This document shows, piece by piece, positions 11,229 to 18,839 of a stretch of 64,000 bases of DNA. Within the stretch, counting starts at the first letter, position 1. The number at the start of each line of letters is the position of its first letter. Source of the DNA: Candidatus Flexifilum affinis (lineage in GTDB: Bacteria; Chloroflexota; Anaerolineae; Aggregatilineales; Phototrophicaceae). The DNA is taken from the NCBI GenBank assembly GCA_016713325.1, contig JADJPJ010000002.1:744001-808000 (forward strand), read 5' to 3'. Both the position numbers and the translations under genes were made by a program. The notes below the pieces were generated by a model that did no database searches, was not told the DNA's origin, and was given only the letters and a program-made list of their open reading frames with translations.

Positions 11229-11737
11229 GGCGTCCACCTTCGAATGCGCTCAACAGCCTTTTCGGGTTCCACTTTACCGGCGACATCACCATCAAAGACG
11301 ACAGCAGAAGCGAGGCCGCACGAGCCAAGGCAGCGGGCGATCATCAACGATACTTTCTTGTCGGTCGTCGTTTCGCCGCCCTTGATGCCGAATTCCTGTT
11401 CGATTGCGTCCAGAATCTGCGGGCTGCCCTTGATGTAGCAGGCGGTGCCCATGCACACCACACAGGTGTGCTCGCCCTGCGGCTTGAGCGAGAACAGGTT
11501 GTAAAACGTGGCGACGCCATAAACCTTACTGAGCGGCACCATGAGTGAACTGGCGACATAGCGGAGTGCCGTCTCATCGAGATAGCCGAAAGCTTCCTGA
11601 GCGCTGTGCAGCGTCTCGATCAGAGCGTCCGGCGAAAAACCGTGTCGCCGCATCGTTGCGGTGACGATTCGCCAGCGTTTATCGTCAGAGGGTGCAGCGG
11701 GGGCTGCTGCTCTTGCTTTCATGAGGTATTCCTTCAT
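11225..11737 (-). CDS. hoxE: NAD-reducing hydrogenase subunit E, NuoE-like
   Basis: Thioredoxin-like [2Fe-2S] protein, first gene of the hox operon and part of the diaphorase module. Cluster cysteines are seen in CMGTAC and ARCLGSC, and the helical N-terminal half has the NuoE pattern SKVYGVATFYNLF. Length 170 residues. ATG 11737 is the longest start, but the in-frame ATG at 11722 has a better ribosome-binding site (AAGGA, seven bases away) and may be the real one. A palindrome just upstream (11748-11770) probably controls the operon. Confidence 0.93.
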   Translation of the reverse strand: MKEYLMKARAAAPAAPSDDKRWRIVTATMRRHGFSPDALIETLHSAQEAFGYLDETALRYVASSLMVPLSKVYGVATFYNLFSLKPQGEHTCVVCMGTACYIKGSPQILDAIEQEFGIKGGETTTDKKVSLMIARCLGSCGLASAVVFDGDVAGKVEPEKAVERIRRWTP

Positions 11738-11747
11738 TCCGGCCGTT

Positions 11748-11770
11748 GCATTTCATAAGCATTGAAATGC
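11748..11770 (-). promoter_or_regulatory. Palindrome upstream of hoxE, candidate operator
   Basis: GCATTTCA (11748-11755) and TGAAATGC (11763-11770) form a perfect 8 bp inverted repeat around a 7-base AT-rich centre, ending 10 bases before the hoxE start. Symmetry, size and position suggest a dimeric transcription-factor site over the hox promoter. I could not assign a confident -35/-10 pair. Confidence 0.55.
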
Positions 11771-11828
11771 TAATCCTTATGCCCAAAATAGACGGATGTT
11801 GAACCTCATGAGTTAATCGTGAAATCTG

Positions 11829-12227
11829 TCACAAAGCGCCGGGCAGGTCCAATGTATCGGTCACAGAGTCCATGGTGAGACGCACGTTTTCCAGCCGGAG
11901 GATGATGTGGGTGTGGCGTGGGGCAGCGATCTCGAAGGCGCCGGCGGCGGCAAAGCCGAGCAACACTTTAGGGATGCCAACGAAGTATACGGCGGCATCG
12001 TCCTGGTCCGCGGCGACACGCCACGACACCGGCGGCTGAAGGTTGGCTGTGATGACGATCTCGACCGAGTCGTGTCGGGCGATACGGACTTCCGACTGGG
12101 CGGCATGAACATAGAGATAGGTTCCGGGAGCCGCGGTAAACCGATACACCTGCTTTGAACGCGTCAGATCGGCGAGAGTTGTCGCCGCCGAGGCGATCTG
12201 ATTCAGTCTATCCAGCGTCTTGGCCAT
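11829..12227 (-). CDS. Hypothetical protein, 132 aa
   Basis: Unknown protein with a short helical N-terminus (MAKTLDRLNQIASAATTLADL) followed by alternating beta strands (TYLYVHAAQSEVRIARHDSVEIVIT). The strands recall the repeats of DUF4097-like adhesin folds, though too weakly for assignment. ATG 12227 is preceded by GAGG nine bases away and overlaps the upstream UPF0104-type gene by 20 bases, which suggests coupling; a longer frame to 12287 exists but would overlap by 80 bases. No signal peptide. Confidence 0.68.
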   Translation of the reverse strand: MAKTLDRLNQIASAATTLADLTRSKQVYRFTAAPGTYLYVHAAQSEVRIARHDSVEIVITANLQPPVSWRVAADQDDAAVYFVGIPKVLLGFAAAGAFEIAAPRHTHIILRLENVRLTMDSVTDTLDLPGAL

Positions 12228-13287
12228 CCGCTTGATTTCCTCCGTCACTCTGCACACGGTCTTTGCTGGCCTGCCCACGTTCGGCAATGAACGCGCGCAT
12301 GCCCTTCAATGTGTCGCCCATCGTGACGCTCTCCTGCGACAGTCCGATCAGCCCCAGGGCCACGTACATGACCAGGTTCGCACCATGCAGGACAATGGCA
12401 AAGGCGACGGGCGCGCCGGCCGGCTGGGTGATGCCGGCCACGGCCAGGGCGACAACGACACTGGCATGATATGGGCCGACGCCTGCCGGCGTATAGGCGA
12501 CCGCGGCAGATGCCGACACCGTCAGCGCCGACATCGACGAGAAGAGCAGGGCGGCTGCGGGGTCGGGTGTGCCAAAAAAGGCCAGCAGCAGCGCACTGTT
12601 GGCCATGGTCGAAAAAAGCCAGGACAGGGCTGTCCAGATCACGGTCCATAGCAGCGCATGCGACGTGGTGAGCGATGACAGCCCATCGAGGAAGCTCTCG
12701 ACGGCCGAATCGATAGGGAGGCGCTGAAGCAGCGGGATAGCGCGCTCAAATCGTCGCAGCAAGCCGATCAGCCACTGCTTGCGGTGGACGCTGATGAAGA
12801 GGAGGACGAGCACCCCCGCCGAAAATGCGGCCAGAGCGGCTCCGCCCACACTGACCGCATCGGCCACGGGCAAACGGCTGAGCGCCAGCCCGAGCATGCC
12901 AAAGACGAACAGCACGTCGACGATCCGCTCCAGGAAGATGGTGCTGATCGACGTCATCATCGGGATGTGCGGCTGCTTCTGCGATGCCAGCAGGATGCGG
13001 GCGACTTCGCCGGCGCGCAGAGGCAGCAAATTGTTGAACATGTAGCCGATGTTGGAGATGTGAAAGCAGTCGCGGAACGGCAGTCGGTTGTTCAGGAACA
13101 GACGCCAGCGCGCGGCGCGTGTGGCCAGAGCCAGGGTGCCAAAACCAATCATGAACGGCAGCAGCCGGTAGTCGGCGGCGCGCAGCGCTTCGAGCAGCTC
13201 CGCCAGATCGACCGTGGCGAGCAGCACGGCAATGATGATGAGTGTGAGAAGCCCACCGAGGGCATAGGCCACCCATCGATTCTTCAT
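12208..13287 (-). CDS. Lysylphosphatidylglycerol synthase TM / UPF0104 family membrane protein
   Basis: Integral membrane protein of 359 residues with about eight hydrophobic segments, of the flippase-like family related to the MprF transmembrane region and archaeal AglD. Family features seen are the YRLLPFMIGFGTLALATRAARWR region after the first helices, the NIGYMFNNLLPLRAGEVAR motif, and TPAGVGPYHA near the C-terminus. Such proteins are often found with glycosyltransferases and may move lipid-linked substrates. Its ATG shares one base with the stop of the upstream secreted protein gene (TGATG), so the two are translationally coupled. Confidence 0.88.
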   Translation of the reverse strand: MKNRWVAYALGGLLTLIIIAVLLATVDLAELLEALRAADYRLLPFMIGFGTLALATRAARWRLFLNNRLPFRDCFHISNIGYMFNNLLPLRAGEVARILLASQKQPHIPMMTSISTIFLERIVDVLFVFGMLGLALSRLPVADAVSVGGAALAAFSAGVLVLLFISVHRKQWLIGLLRRFERAIPLLQRLPIDSAVESFLDGLSSLTTSHALLWTVIWTALSWLFSTMANSALLLAFFGTPDPAAALLFSSMSALTVSASAAVAYTPAGVGPYHASVVVALAVAGITQPAGAPVAFAIVLHGANLVMYVALGLIGLSQESVTMGDTLKGMRAFIAERGQASKDRVQSDGGNQADGQDAG

Positions 13288-14216
13288 CAGTTTGCCGGTC
13301 CGGTCACAGGCCGCACCGTCTGGTGGAAAACGTCGCTGCTGCGGAACTCATAGGTGCCGCGGATGTTCTGCTGAAGGAAGGCCGAGATCTCCAGCGGCTC
13401 GTCTGGCAAGCCTTCAAGCACATCGCGTGTGGTCAGTTCCAGTTCGCTGCCGGGCAGCAGAATGAGAGACTGGTAGGGTTTGTTGAACAGGCCATTTTCC
13501 CAGGGTTTCTCAACGCCCGGCTGCGCCAGCGAAAAGCTGTAAGCCACCTCGGCAAACTGCGGCGAGTAGTTGCGCAGGGTCATGGTCACGTAGAGGATCT
13601 GCTCCCCGGCGCTGCCGGAGACCGGATAGATCTCTGCATCGCGGACCGTCATGAACAAGGGCGGGCCAATCACCAGCGGCGCGTCGTAGCCAACGCCGTC
13701 GGCATGGCTGGTGGTCCCATCGGCGTTGACGCGATGCACCCATCCGGAGAGTTTGAACTCGCCCAGCAGCCCGTCCGTCGGGCCAAGGAAGTTGAGCATT
13801 ACCTGCTCGCCGGGCTCCAGATCCTCGAAAAGCTGCGTTGGGGCGGTATAGGCAGCGTACTTCCACTCTTCCTCGGTGATGTATGCGGGAGTGAGAAGGA
13901 ACCAGGCGGCGCCATCAAGCGGCGCATCCGCGCGATTTTCGACCGTAATGACCACGCGTTCCAGCGTGTGCAGGGTCCGCTCCAGTGAAATGCCCATGAT
14001 CTCGAGGCCGTCGCCGTCGTTGAGCAGAGACTCAAGTATGGGCACGTCGACGGCGATGGTGCCTGCGGCGATCGGCGGAACACCCGGCGTCGCCGTGGCG
14101 TCGCTCTGCTCCGCCGGTGACGGTGTGTTCGTGATCAGCTCCTGCGCTCTGATCGAGTAGGGAAGGATGCTGAAAAAGGCGAGCGCCCAGAGCATGGCGA
14201 ATCGGGTGATCTGCAT
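13287..14216 (-). CDS. Secreted hypothetical protein, 309 aa
   Basis: Exported protein with an N-terminal signal peptide (cleavage likely after SIRAQ) and a short Thr/Pro/Ala-rich region. Two beta-rich segments follow that look like Ig-like or CARDB-type folds (LERVVITVENRADAPLD and YVTMTLRNYSPQFAEVAYSF). No catalytic motif. AAGGAG lies 11 bases before the ATG. The one-base stop/start overlap with the UPF0104-type gene implies a joint function at the cell surface. The product of 15676-16512 has similar beta segments and could be a distant paralogue. Confidence 0.75.
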   Translation of the reverse strand: MQITRFAMLWALAFFSILPYSIRAQELITNTPSPAEQSDATATPGVPPIAAGTIAVDVPILESLLNDGDGLEIMGISLERTLHTLERVVITVENRADAPLDGAAWFLLTPAYITEEEWKYAAYTAPTQLFEDLEPGEQVMLNFLGPTDGLLGEFKLSGWVHRVNADGTTSHADGVGYDAPLVIGPPLFMTVRDAEIYPVSGSAGEQILYVTMTLRNYSPQFAEVAYSFSLAQPGVEKPWENGLFNKPYQSLILLPGSELELTTRDVLEGLPDEPLEISAFLQQNIRGTYEFRSSDVFHQTVRPVTGPAN

Positions 14217-14396
14217 CGGTTGTAGGCTCCTTCACGGCGATTCAACGAACTGCTGCCTCAACTTAGCCGGCGTACCTAGATCAGGTCAAACGTATCAAAT
14301 CTCCTGTCTGTGCCACCACATAACACCATCGGTTTCGTAGAGGCGGCTCGTGAACCACCCGCTCATGAACCGTGTTCTCGTGAACGGTTGCATCGC

Positions 14397-14416
14397 GGGC
14401 GCATCGCGATGCGCCC
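14397..14416. repeat. 20 bp perfect palindrome of the GGGGCGC/GCGCCCC type
   Basis: GGGCGCATCGCGATGCGCCC reads identically on both strands and is followed by CTAC. The design is like the elements at 24033-24060 and 62532-62558 (GC-rich arms flanked by TAG/CTA), suggesting a dispersed intergenic repeat family. Confidence 0.7.
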
Positions 14417-14480
14417 CTACGATACGTGATTCGCTCTCATGATCCGATGGCCATCTGATGCGTTTGCCCTGGTTCCAAGA

Positions 14481-14509
14481 TTGTTCGCAAGGCGCCACGA
14501 TTGTACACT
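14481..14509 (+). promoter_or_regulatory. Candidate sigma-70 promoter for the GT4 gene
   Basis: TTGTTC and TACACT are separated by 17 bases, placing the transcript start about 60 bases before the ATG at 14576. Motif match only. Confidence 0.4.
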
Positions 14510-14575
14510 GGCTTTTGTGGAAGACTGAACCCATTTTCGGCCAATTGGCACCCACCGCATGCGGAGAACATCCTG

Positions 14576-15709
14576 ATGCACATCCTCTTCGTCGCCAACT
14601 ACTCACCACCCTATGGAGGAGGCATTCAGTTCGTGATCGCCAGCCTGTCCCGTCGAATTCTGGGGCAGGGGCATTCAGTCACCATTCTGGCGGCGGATAC
14701 CGGTATTCCGCGCGGCCGCTCGACCTGGCAGGGGGCGACCCTGCTGGGTGTGCCCGCGTCGAATGTCCTGGAACGCCGCAGTGTTCCGTACCCCCTGTTC
14801 CACCCCGCTGCGCTGTGGCGTGCTCTGGGCGAAGCCCTCTCACAGGCTGACGCGGTGCACGTCCATGGACTGCTGTACCTCTCCAGCGTGGCCGCGGCAT
14901 GGTGGGCCAGGCGGCGTGGCCTTCCCGTCATCCTGACCGAGCATGTCGGCGTCGTCCCGTACAAGAGCCAGGCGCTTCTGCTCATGCAGCGACTGGCCAT
15001 GGGCACGCTCGGCCGCTTCTGCCTGAATCAGTGCGATGTGGTCGTCGTGCTGAACGAGCGTGTGGCCAGTGAGCTGCGCCCGCTGCTGCCAGAAGCAACA
15101 CCGCTCGTGAAAATCCCCAACGGCGTGGATAAGGGAATCTTCCGCCCGCCCGACAATCGTCCGGAGCTGCGCGAGAGGTTGGGGGTCACGGGGCCGACTG
15201 TGCTCTTTGCCGGCCGGGTCGTCGAGAAGAAGGGGATCGATCTGGTGCTTCATGCGGCGCGCCTGCTCCCCGAGCTGGCCTTCGTGATTTGCGGGCAGGA
15301 CAGCGAGACGCTCTCCGATACCCCGGCGAACGTGCGCGTCGTGGGCAAGGTCGATCAGGCGACGCTGGCGAAGTGGTATGGCGCGGCCGACGTGCTGCTG
15401 CTGCCTTCGGAGGGAGAGGGTTTTCCGCTCGTCGTGCAGGAGGCGCTGGCTTGCGGTCTGCCGGTCATGGTGACGGATGATGCCACCAATCGGGAGTACT
15501 TGTCGGAAGAGGTCGCGGTGTTCGTGCCACGCGATGGCGAGCGGATTGCGGTGGCGCTGCGCCGCCTGTTCGCCATGTCCGAGCATCTGGCGGCGATGCG
15601 GCGGCCGGCATCACAGGCCGCGGCGCGATTTGACTGGGAGCAGACCGTGGCGGCGTATTTGCGGCTGTATGCCGGTCAAGATCCGTCGACGGCGATTAGT
15701 TCCGGGTAG
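14576..15709 (+). CDS. Glycosyltransferase family 4 protein
   Basis: Retaining GT-B glycosyltransferase that probably transfers a sugar from a nucleotide-sugar during envelope glycan synthesis. The N-terminal domain begins MHILFVANYSPPYGGG, the typical GT4 acceptor-side loop. The donor-binding part has IPNGVDKGIF, LFAGRVVEKKGIDL and the E-x7-E region PSEGEGFPLVVQEALACGLPV. The ATG at 14576 is preceded by GGAG; an upstream in-frame ATG at 14501 lacks family similarity. Length 377 residues, usual for GT4. The 3' end overlaps the convergent secreted-protein gene by 34 bases. Confidence 0.93.
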   Translation: MHILFVANYSPPYGGGIQFVIASLSRRILGQGHSVTILAADTGIPRGRSTWQGATLLGVPASNVLERRSVPYPLFHPAALWRALGEALSQADAVHVHGLLYLSSVAAAWWARRRGLPVILTEHVGVVPYKSQALLLMQRLAMGTLGRFCLNQCDVVVVLNERVASELRPLLPEATPLVKIPNGVDKGIFRPPDNRPELRERLGVTGPTVLFAGRVVEKKGIDLVLHAARLLPELAFVICGQDSETLSDTPANVRVVGKVDQATLAKWYGAADVLLLPSEGEGFPLVVQEALACGLPVMVTDDATNREYLSEEVAVFVPRDGERIAVALRRLFAMSEHLAAMRRPASQAAARFDWEQTVAAYLRLYAGQDPSTAISSG

Positions 15710-16512
15710 GTGAACTGCGCAAAATGTTCAAACGCGCCGGACTCGTCCGTCTGCCGCTGCACCCAGAGGGTTACCGCATACTGGCCGGGGGTAAGCACGG
15801 TTTCGATGCGCGCATCGACGTCACGGGCCTCCTCGGGCACCAGTTCGAGCTGGACGAAGTCGCCCAGGTAGACCCGCTCGACCGGCGTGATACTGCCGTT
15901 CTCGTTTTCCAGCGCGCGCACGATGCTCAAGGCATAGCGTACGGTGATCGGCACCTGGGTGCTGCCGGTCAGGCGCAGGCTGACGTCGATGGCGGTGTTG
16001 GTGCTCCCCGGAGTGACATGGACCTGCTCGATCGACATCGGTGCGCGCCGGACGATGGCGCGCGGCTCCTCCAGGGCTGAATCCTCTGCGACGGCCTGCT
16101 CCAGGTAGGCGACGCGTTCCCGTGCCCAGGCGCTCACCTTCCAATCCCCCGGCTGCACGCCGGTTGGGAAGGTGACGTTGTAGACCATCTCCTGCCGCGC
16201 TTCGATCGTGCCGCCATCCAGCGGCGCGGCCTCGAAGAGCAGCGTCCCCTGCTGGTCGTAAAGCGCATACCCATATTCGGCGCGCAGACGATACTGCGCG
16301 TTGTTCTTGACGGTGAGCGTCAGCGCGCTCTGGCCGATCTCGACACTGTGCACTTCAACGGGCGGACGGAAAGCAACGGAGCGAGCGCCCATCAGCGGGC
16401 CAATGGCGGTGCTGGAGGCGATGAGCGCTACGAACGACAGCGCGGCCAGGAGAAATCCCCTGACCGTGCTGGTCGTATGTGGCTGGGAGCTGTTTGCGGT
16501 GGTGCTGATCAC
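15676..16512 (-). CDS. Membrane-anchored or secreted hypothetical protein, 278 aa
   Basis: Exported protein with one N-terminal hydrophobic helix (about residues 19-41) that is an anchor or uncleaved signal. Two beta-rich Ig-like segments follow (SALTLTVKNNAQYRLRAEYGYALYD and a second around residues 160-190). There are no cysteines and no catalytic motif. It starts at GTG 16512 with no clear ribosome-binding site, 19 bp after the stop of the 170-residue secreted protein gene. It probably works with that neighbour at the cell surface; function unknown. Confidence 0.72.
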   Translation of the reverse strand: MISTTANSSQPHTTSTVRGFLLAALSFVALIASSTAIGPLMGARSVAFRPPVEVHSVEIGQSALTLTVKNNAQYRLRAEYGYALYDQQGTLLFEAAPLDGGTIEARQEMVYNVTFPTGVQPGDWKVSAWARERVAYLEQAVAEDSALEEPRAIVRRAPMSIEQVHVTPGSTNTAIDVSLRLTGSTQVPITVRYALSIVRALENENGSITPVERVYLGDFVQLELVPEEARDVDARIETVLTPGQYAVTLWVQRQTDESGAFEHFAQFTYPELIAVDGS

Positions 16513-16531
16513 GACTTGACGACGCTCAGAA

Positions 16532-17044
16532 CTAGGCCGTCTCTTCCGGTACGACGGGATTATAGTCTTCCGGAATTTCTACACGGAAGGCTCGGGCATC
16601 GCACAGCGTCACATAGTAGGAACCAGGAGGGAACATGTGGATCGGGAAGTCGGTGAGGAACATGCCGTCCGATGTCACGCGAACTCCCCACTCGAAGTCG
16701 GTGTTTTCCAGCGACAGAATGATGCTGCTGCGCAGGTAACCCGGGCTGTCGCCAACGACAGGCAGCAGCGCCTGCGCCGGATCGATGACGACGATCGGAT
16801 ACCCCTTGTCGTCATAGCGCTTTGAGGGACTGTTTCCGATATTGAGGATGTTCGGAAGGAGGTTGTTGACGGTGACGGAAATTTCGGTGGTCGTTTCGAG
16901 CTGGAGTTCTGCCTGAATGACATCATCGAGCGCGGTCTCGCAGCTCGCCCCTTCATATTGCGCCACCACGGTGGAAGCAACGGAGATCGACGTCACACAA
17001 AGCACGAGAACAGCGATGAGGAAGGCGGCATTTCGGCGCGACAT
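16532..17044 (-). CDS. Secreted hypothetical protein, 170 aa
   Basis: Small exported protein with a signal peptide (cleavage after TVVAQ or nearby). The mature domain of about 140 residues has two cysteines (in ASCETAL and TLCDARAF) that could form one disulfide bond. The beta-rich middle part (EISVTVNNLLPNILNIG) is of unknown fold. AAGGA lies six bases before the ATG. It is the first gene of a two-gene minus-strand unit with 15676-16512. Family not recognised. Confidence 0.72.
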   Translation of the reverse strand: MSRRNAAFLIAVLVLCVTSISVASTVVAQYEGASCETALDDVIQAELQLETTTEISVTVNNLLPNILNIGNSPSKRYDDKGYPIVVIDPAQALLPVVGDSPGYLRSSIILSLENTDFEWGVRVTSDGMFLTDFPIHMFPPGSYYVTLCDARAFRVEIPEDYNPVVPEETA

Positions 17045-17367
17045 GACAGTCCTTCTGAAGTGTACCGGCGCACGCGCTCAGGTGAACAGGTTCAGCAATC
17101 CGTATTCCCAAGCTGTGGGAAACATATGATCTGCCGAGATAGTATTGTATTAGACCGATGTTGTCAACAGACCGTGAACGACAGATTACGGAATTTTTAT
17201 GTATTTGGGTTCGTCTGTGACTTGTAAAGAATCGCCTCCTCTTGCTATATTGAAGAAGCTTCCTCATTTATGGGAATGACGGCCTATTGATTTCATGCGG
17301 CTCAAGAGGCCGCACCGGGGAATAGATTCGAGTTTTTCGTTTTCATCGATGCTGATTGAGGCGCTCC
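17045..17367. other. Divergent intergenic region, 323 bp
   Basis: AT-richer gap between divergent genes, expected to hold promoters for both. It contains a good sigma-70-like promoter for the GT2 gene (17222-17251). A small hairpin, TGCGGC/GCCGCA (about 17298-17316), lies in the would-be leader. No gene seen. Confidence 0.6.
17222..17251 (+). promoter_or_regulatory. Candidate sigma-70 promoter for the GT2 gene
   Basis: TTGTAA and TATATT with an 18-base spacer, about 110 bases before the start codon, in the most AT-rich part of the gap. Confidence 0.45.
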
Positions 17368-18561
17368 GTGCAGACAGCAACGCAGTGGAACTATGACGAG
17401 CGCACCCCGACGGATGACTTTCTGAGGGGCACACCGTCCTTGCTGGAGTTCACCGTCCTCATCCCCTGCCTGAATGAAGCCGAGACCATTCAGTCCGTCG
17501 TCCGCAAGGCGGTCGACTTACTGCGCAGCAATCAACTGGTCGGTGAAGTGCTGGTCGCCGACAACGGCAGCACCGACGGTTCGCAGCGCCTGGCGGCCGA
17601 AGCGGGTGCGCGCGTTGTCCACGTGCCGGTTCGGGGCTACGGCGCCGCACTGATCGCCGGCATCGAGGCCGCAAACGGGCAGTACGTAATCATGGGTGAC
17701 GCCGACGCGAGTTACGATTTTGCAGCGGTCATGCCGTTCGTGGAGAAGCTGCGCGAAGGCTACGATCTGGTCATGGGATCGCGCATGGCCGGGGAAATCC
17801 TTCCCGGCGCCATGCCCTGGTTACACCGCTGGGTGGGCAATCCCGCACTGACCTTCATCGGCAACGTCCTCTTCAAGACACACATTACCGACTATCACTG
17901 TGGTCTGCGCGGCTTCAACGTCGAGACGGCGCGCGCGCTCACGCCGCGGACCACGGGCATGGAATTCGCCACCGAACTGGTTGCGAAAATGGCGCTCAAC
18001 GGACGCAGCATCACCGAAATTCCGATCACCTACTACCCGGACGGCCGGTCGCGCCGGCCGCATCTGCGGACCTGGCGCGATGGCTGGCGTCACCTCAAGT
18101 TCATGCTGCTGCTCAGCCCGACCTGGGTCTTCATTCAACCGGGCGCGGTTTTGTTCCTGATCGGCCTGATCGGCCTGGGCTGGAGCCTGCTCAACAGCCA
18201 GGGGCAGACCGACATGACGCTGAACGGGCAGCTTGCGGCGCAGATCAGCTTCAGCATTCTGACGCTCATCGGCTCGCAGATCCTCATCTTCGGCGTCCTG
18301 GCGCGTCTCTATGCCAACAAGATGCACCTCCTGCCAACGACCCGATTCTGGCATTGGCTGGAAGACGCTTTGAGTGTCGATACCGGTCTGGTGGTCGGCG
18401 GGACGGTCACCGTGGTCGGCTTTGCCGGACTTGTGCGTGCCCTGCAGTTTTCCGATCTCAGTGGCTTACTCGTCGGGCTGATGGTGCTGGTATTTGGCAC
18501 CAAGCAGATCTTTGTAAGCTTCGTCGTCTCCCTCATTCGCATTAAGGAAAGCTTCGAATGA
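17368..18561 (+). CDS. Glycosyltransferase family 2 protein (dolichol-phosphate mannosyltransferase-like)
   Basis: Inverting GT-A enzyme expected to move a sugar from a nucleotide donor to a polyprenyl phosphate or glycan. The catalytic domain shows VLIPCLNEAETI, VADNGSTDGS, the MGDADASYDF metal site and SRMAGEI. The C-terminal third has hydrophobic segments (VLFLIGLIGLGW, ISFSILTLIGSQILIFGVLARL and more), so it is membrane-bound like many DPM1-related proteins. GTG 17368 has GAGG six bases upstream; TTG 17356 is the other possible start. With the GT4 gene and the UPF0104-type protein it suggests a cell-surface glycan locus. Confidence 0.9.
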   Translation: MQTATQWNYDERTPTDDFLRGTPSLLEFTVLIPCLNEAETIQSVVRKAVDLLRSNQLVGEVLVADNGSTDGSQRLAAEAGARVVHVPVRGYGAALIAGIEAANGQYVIMGDADASYDFAAVMPFVEKLREGYDLVMGSRMAGEILPGAMPWLHRWVGNPALTFIGNVLFKTHITDYHCGLRGFNVETARALTPRTTGMEFATELVAKMALNGRSITEIPITYYPDGRSRRPHLRTWRDGWRHLKFMLLLSPTWVFIQPGAVLFLIGLIGLGWSLLNSQGQTDMTLNGQLAAQISFSILTLIGSQILIFGVLARLYANKMHLLPTTRFWHWLEDALSVDTGLVVGGTVTVVGFAGLVRALQFSDLSGLLVGLMVLVFGTKQIFVSFVVSLIRIKESFE

Positions 18562-18681
18562 GCGATCGCTGCGCGGTTCCCAGCAATGGGAAGGGCGCGA
18601 CTTGTGTGAAAGCCGTAAATTTTGGCGGTTTCGCTCTGCCTAAGCGAGCGAAAATCGACCTTAACCGTTACATTTGAAAGT

Positions 18682-18782
18682 GGATCCATTGAAACACGGC
18701 AATTTCCTCAGGCTTAGCGGAGCGCCGTGCTTTTGATCCTGTGGGTCCCCAAATGCGGGAATGAACAGAAACACAGTTTCTG
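18682..18782 (+). promoter_or_regulatory. Structured leader candidate upstream of the secreted protease
   Basis: GGATC (18682-18686) can pair with GATCC (18735-18739), and nested inside CACGGC (18695-18700) pairs with GCCGTG (18724-18729). A separate hairpin follows: CAGAAAC/GTTTCTG (18766-18772 and 18776-18782) with a 3-base loop. It may be a regulatory RNA leader or an operator; it does not match a riboswitch class I recognise. Confidence 0.35.
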
Positions 18783-18839
18783 ATCGTTTCGTTTCAAAAG
18801 TTGGTCTGTTGTCCTTTTTTCAGGAGGAAGTACTGCATC

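Larger units (their letters stand above)
14217..14575. other. Divergent intergenic region, 359 bp
   Basis: Gap between two divergently read genes. It contains a 20 bp perfect palindrome (14397-14416) and a sigma-70-like promoter toward the GT4 gene (14481-14509). I see no RNA gene or credible small coding frame in the rest. Confidence 0.6.

Noticed and set aside
18562..18839. A known riboswitch (c-di-GMP class) in the protease leader
   Set aside because: Pairings exist but the conserved GEMM core is absent; kept only as an unidentified structure.
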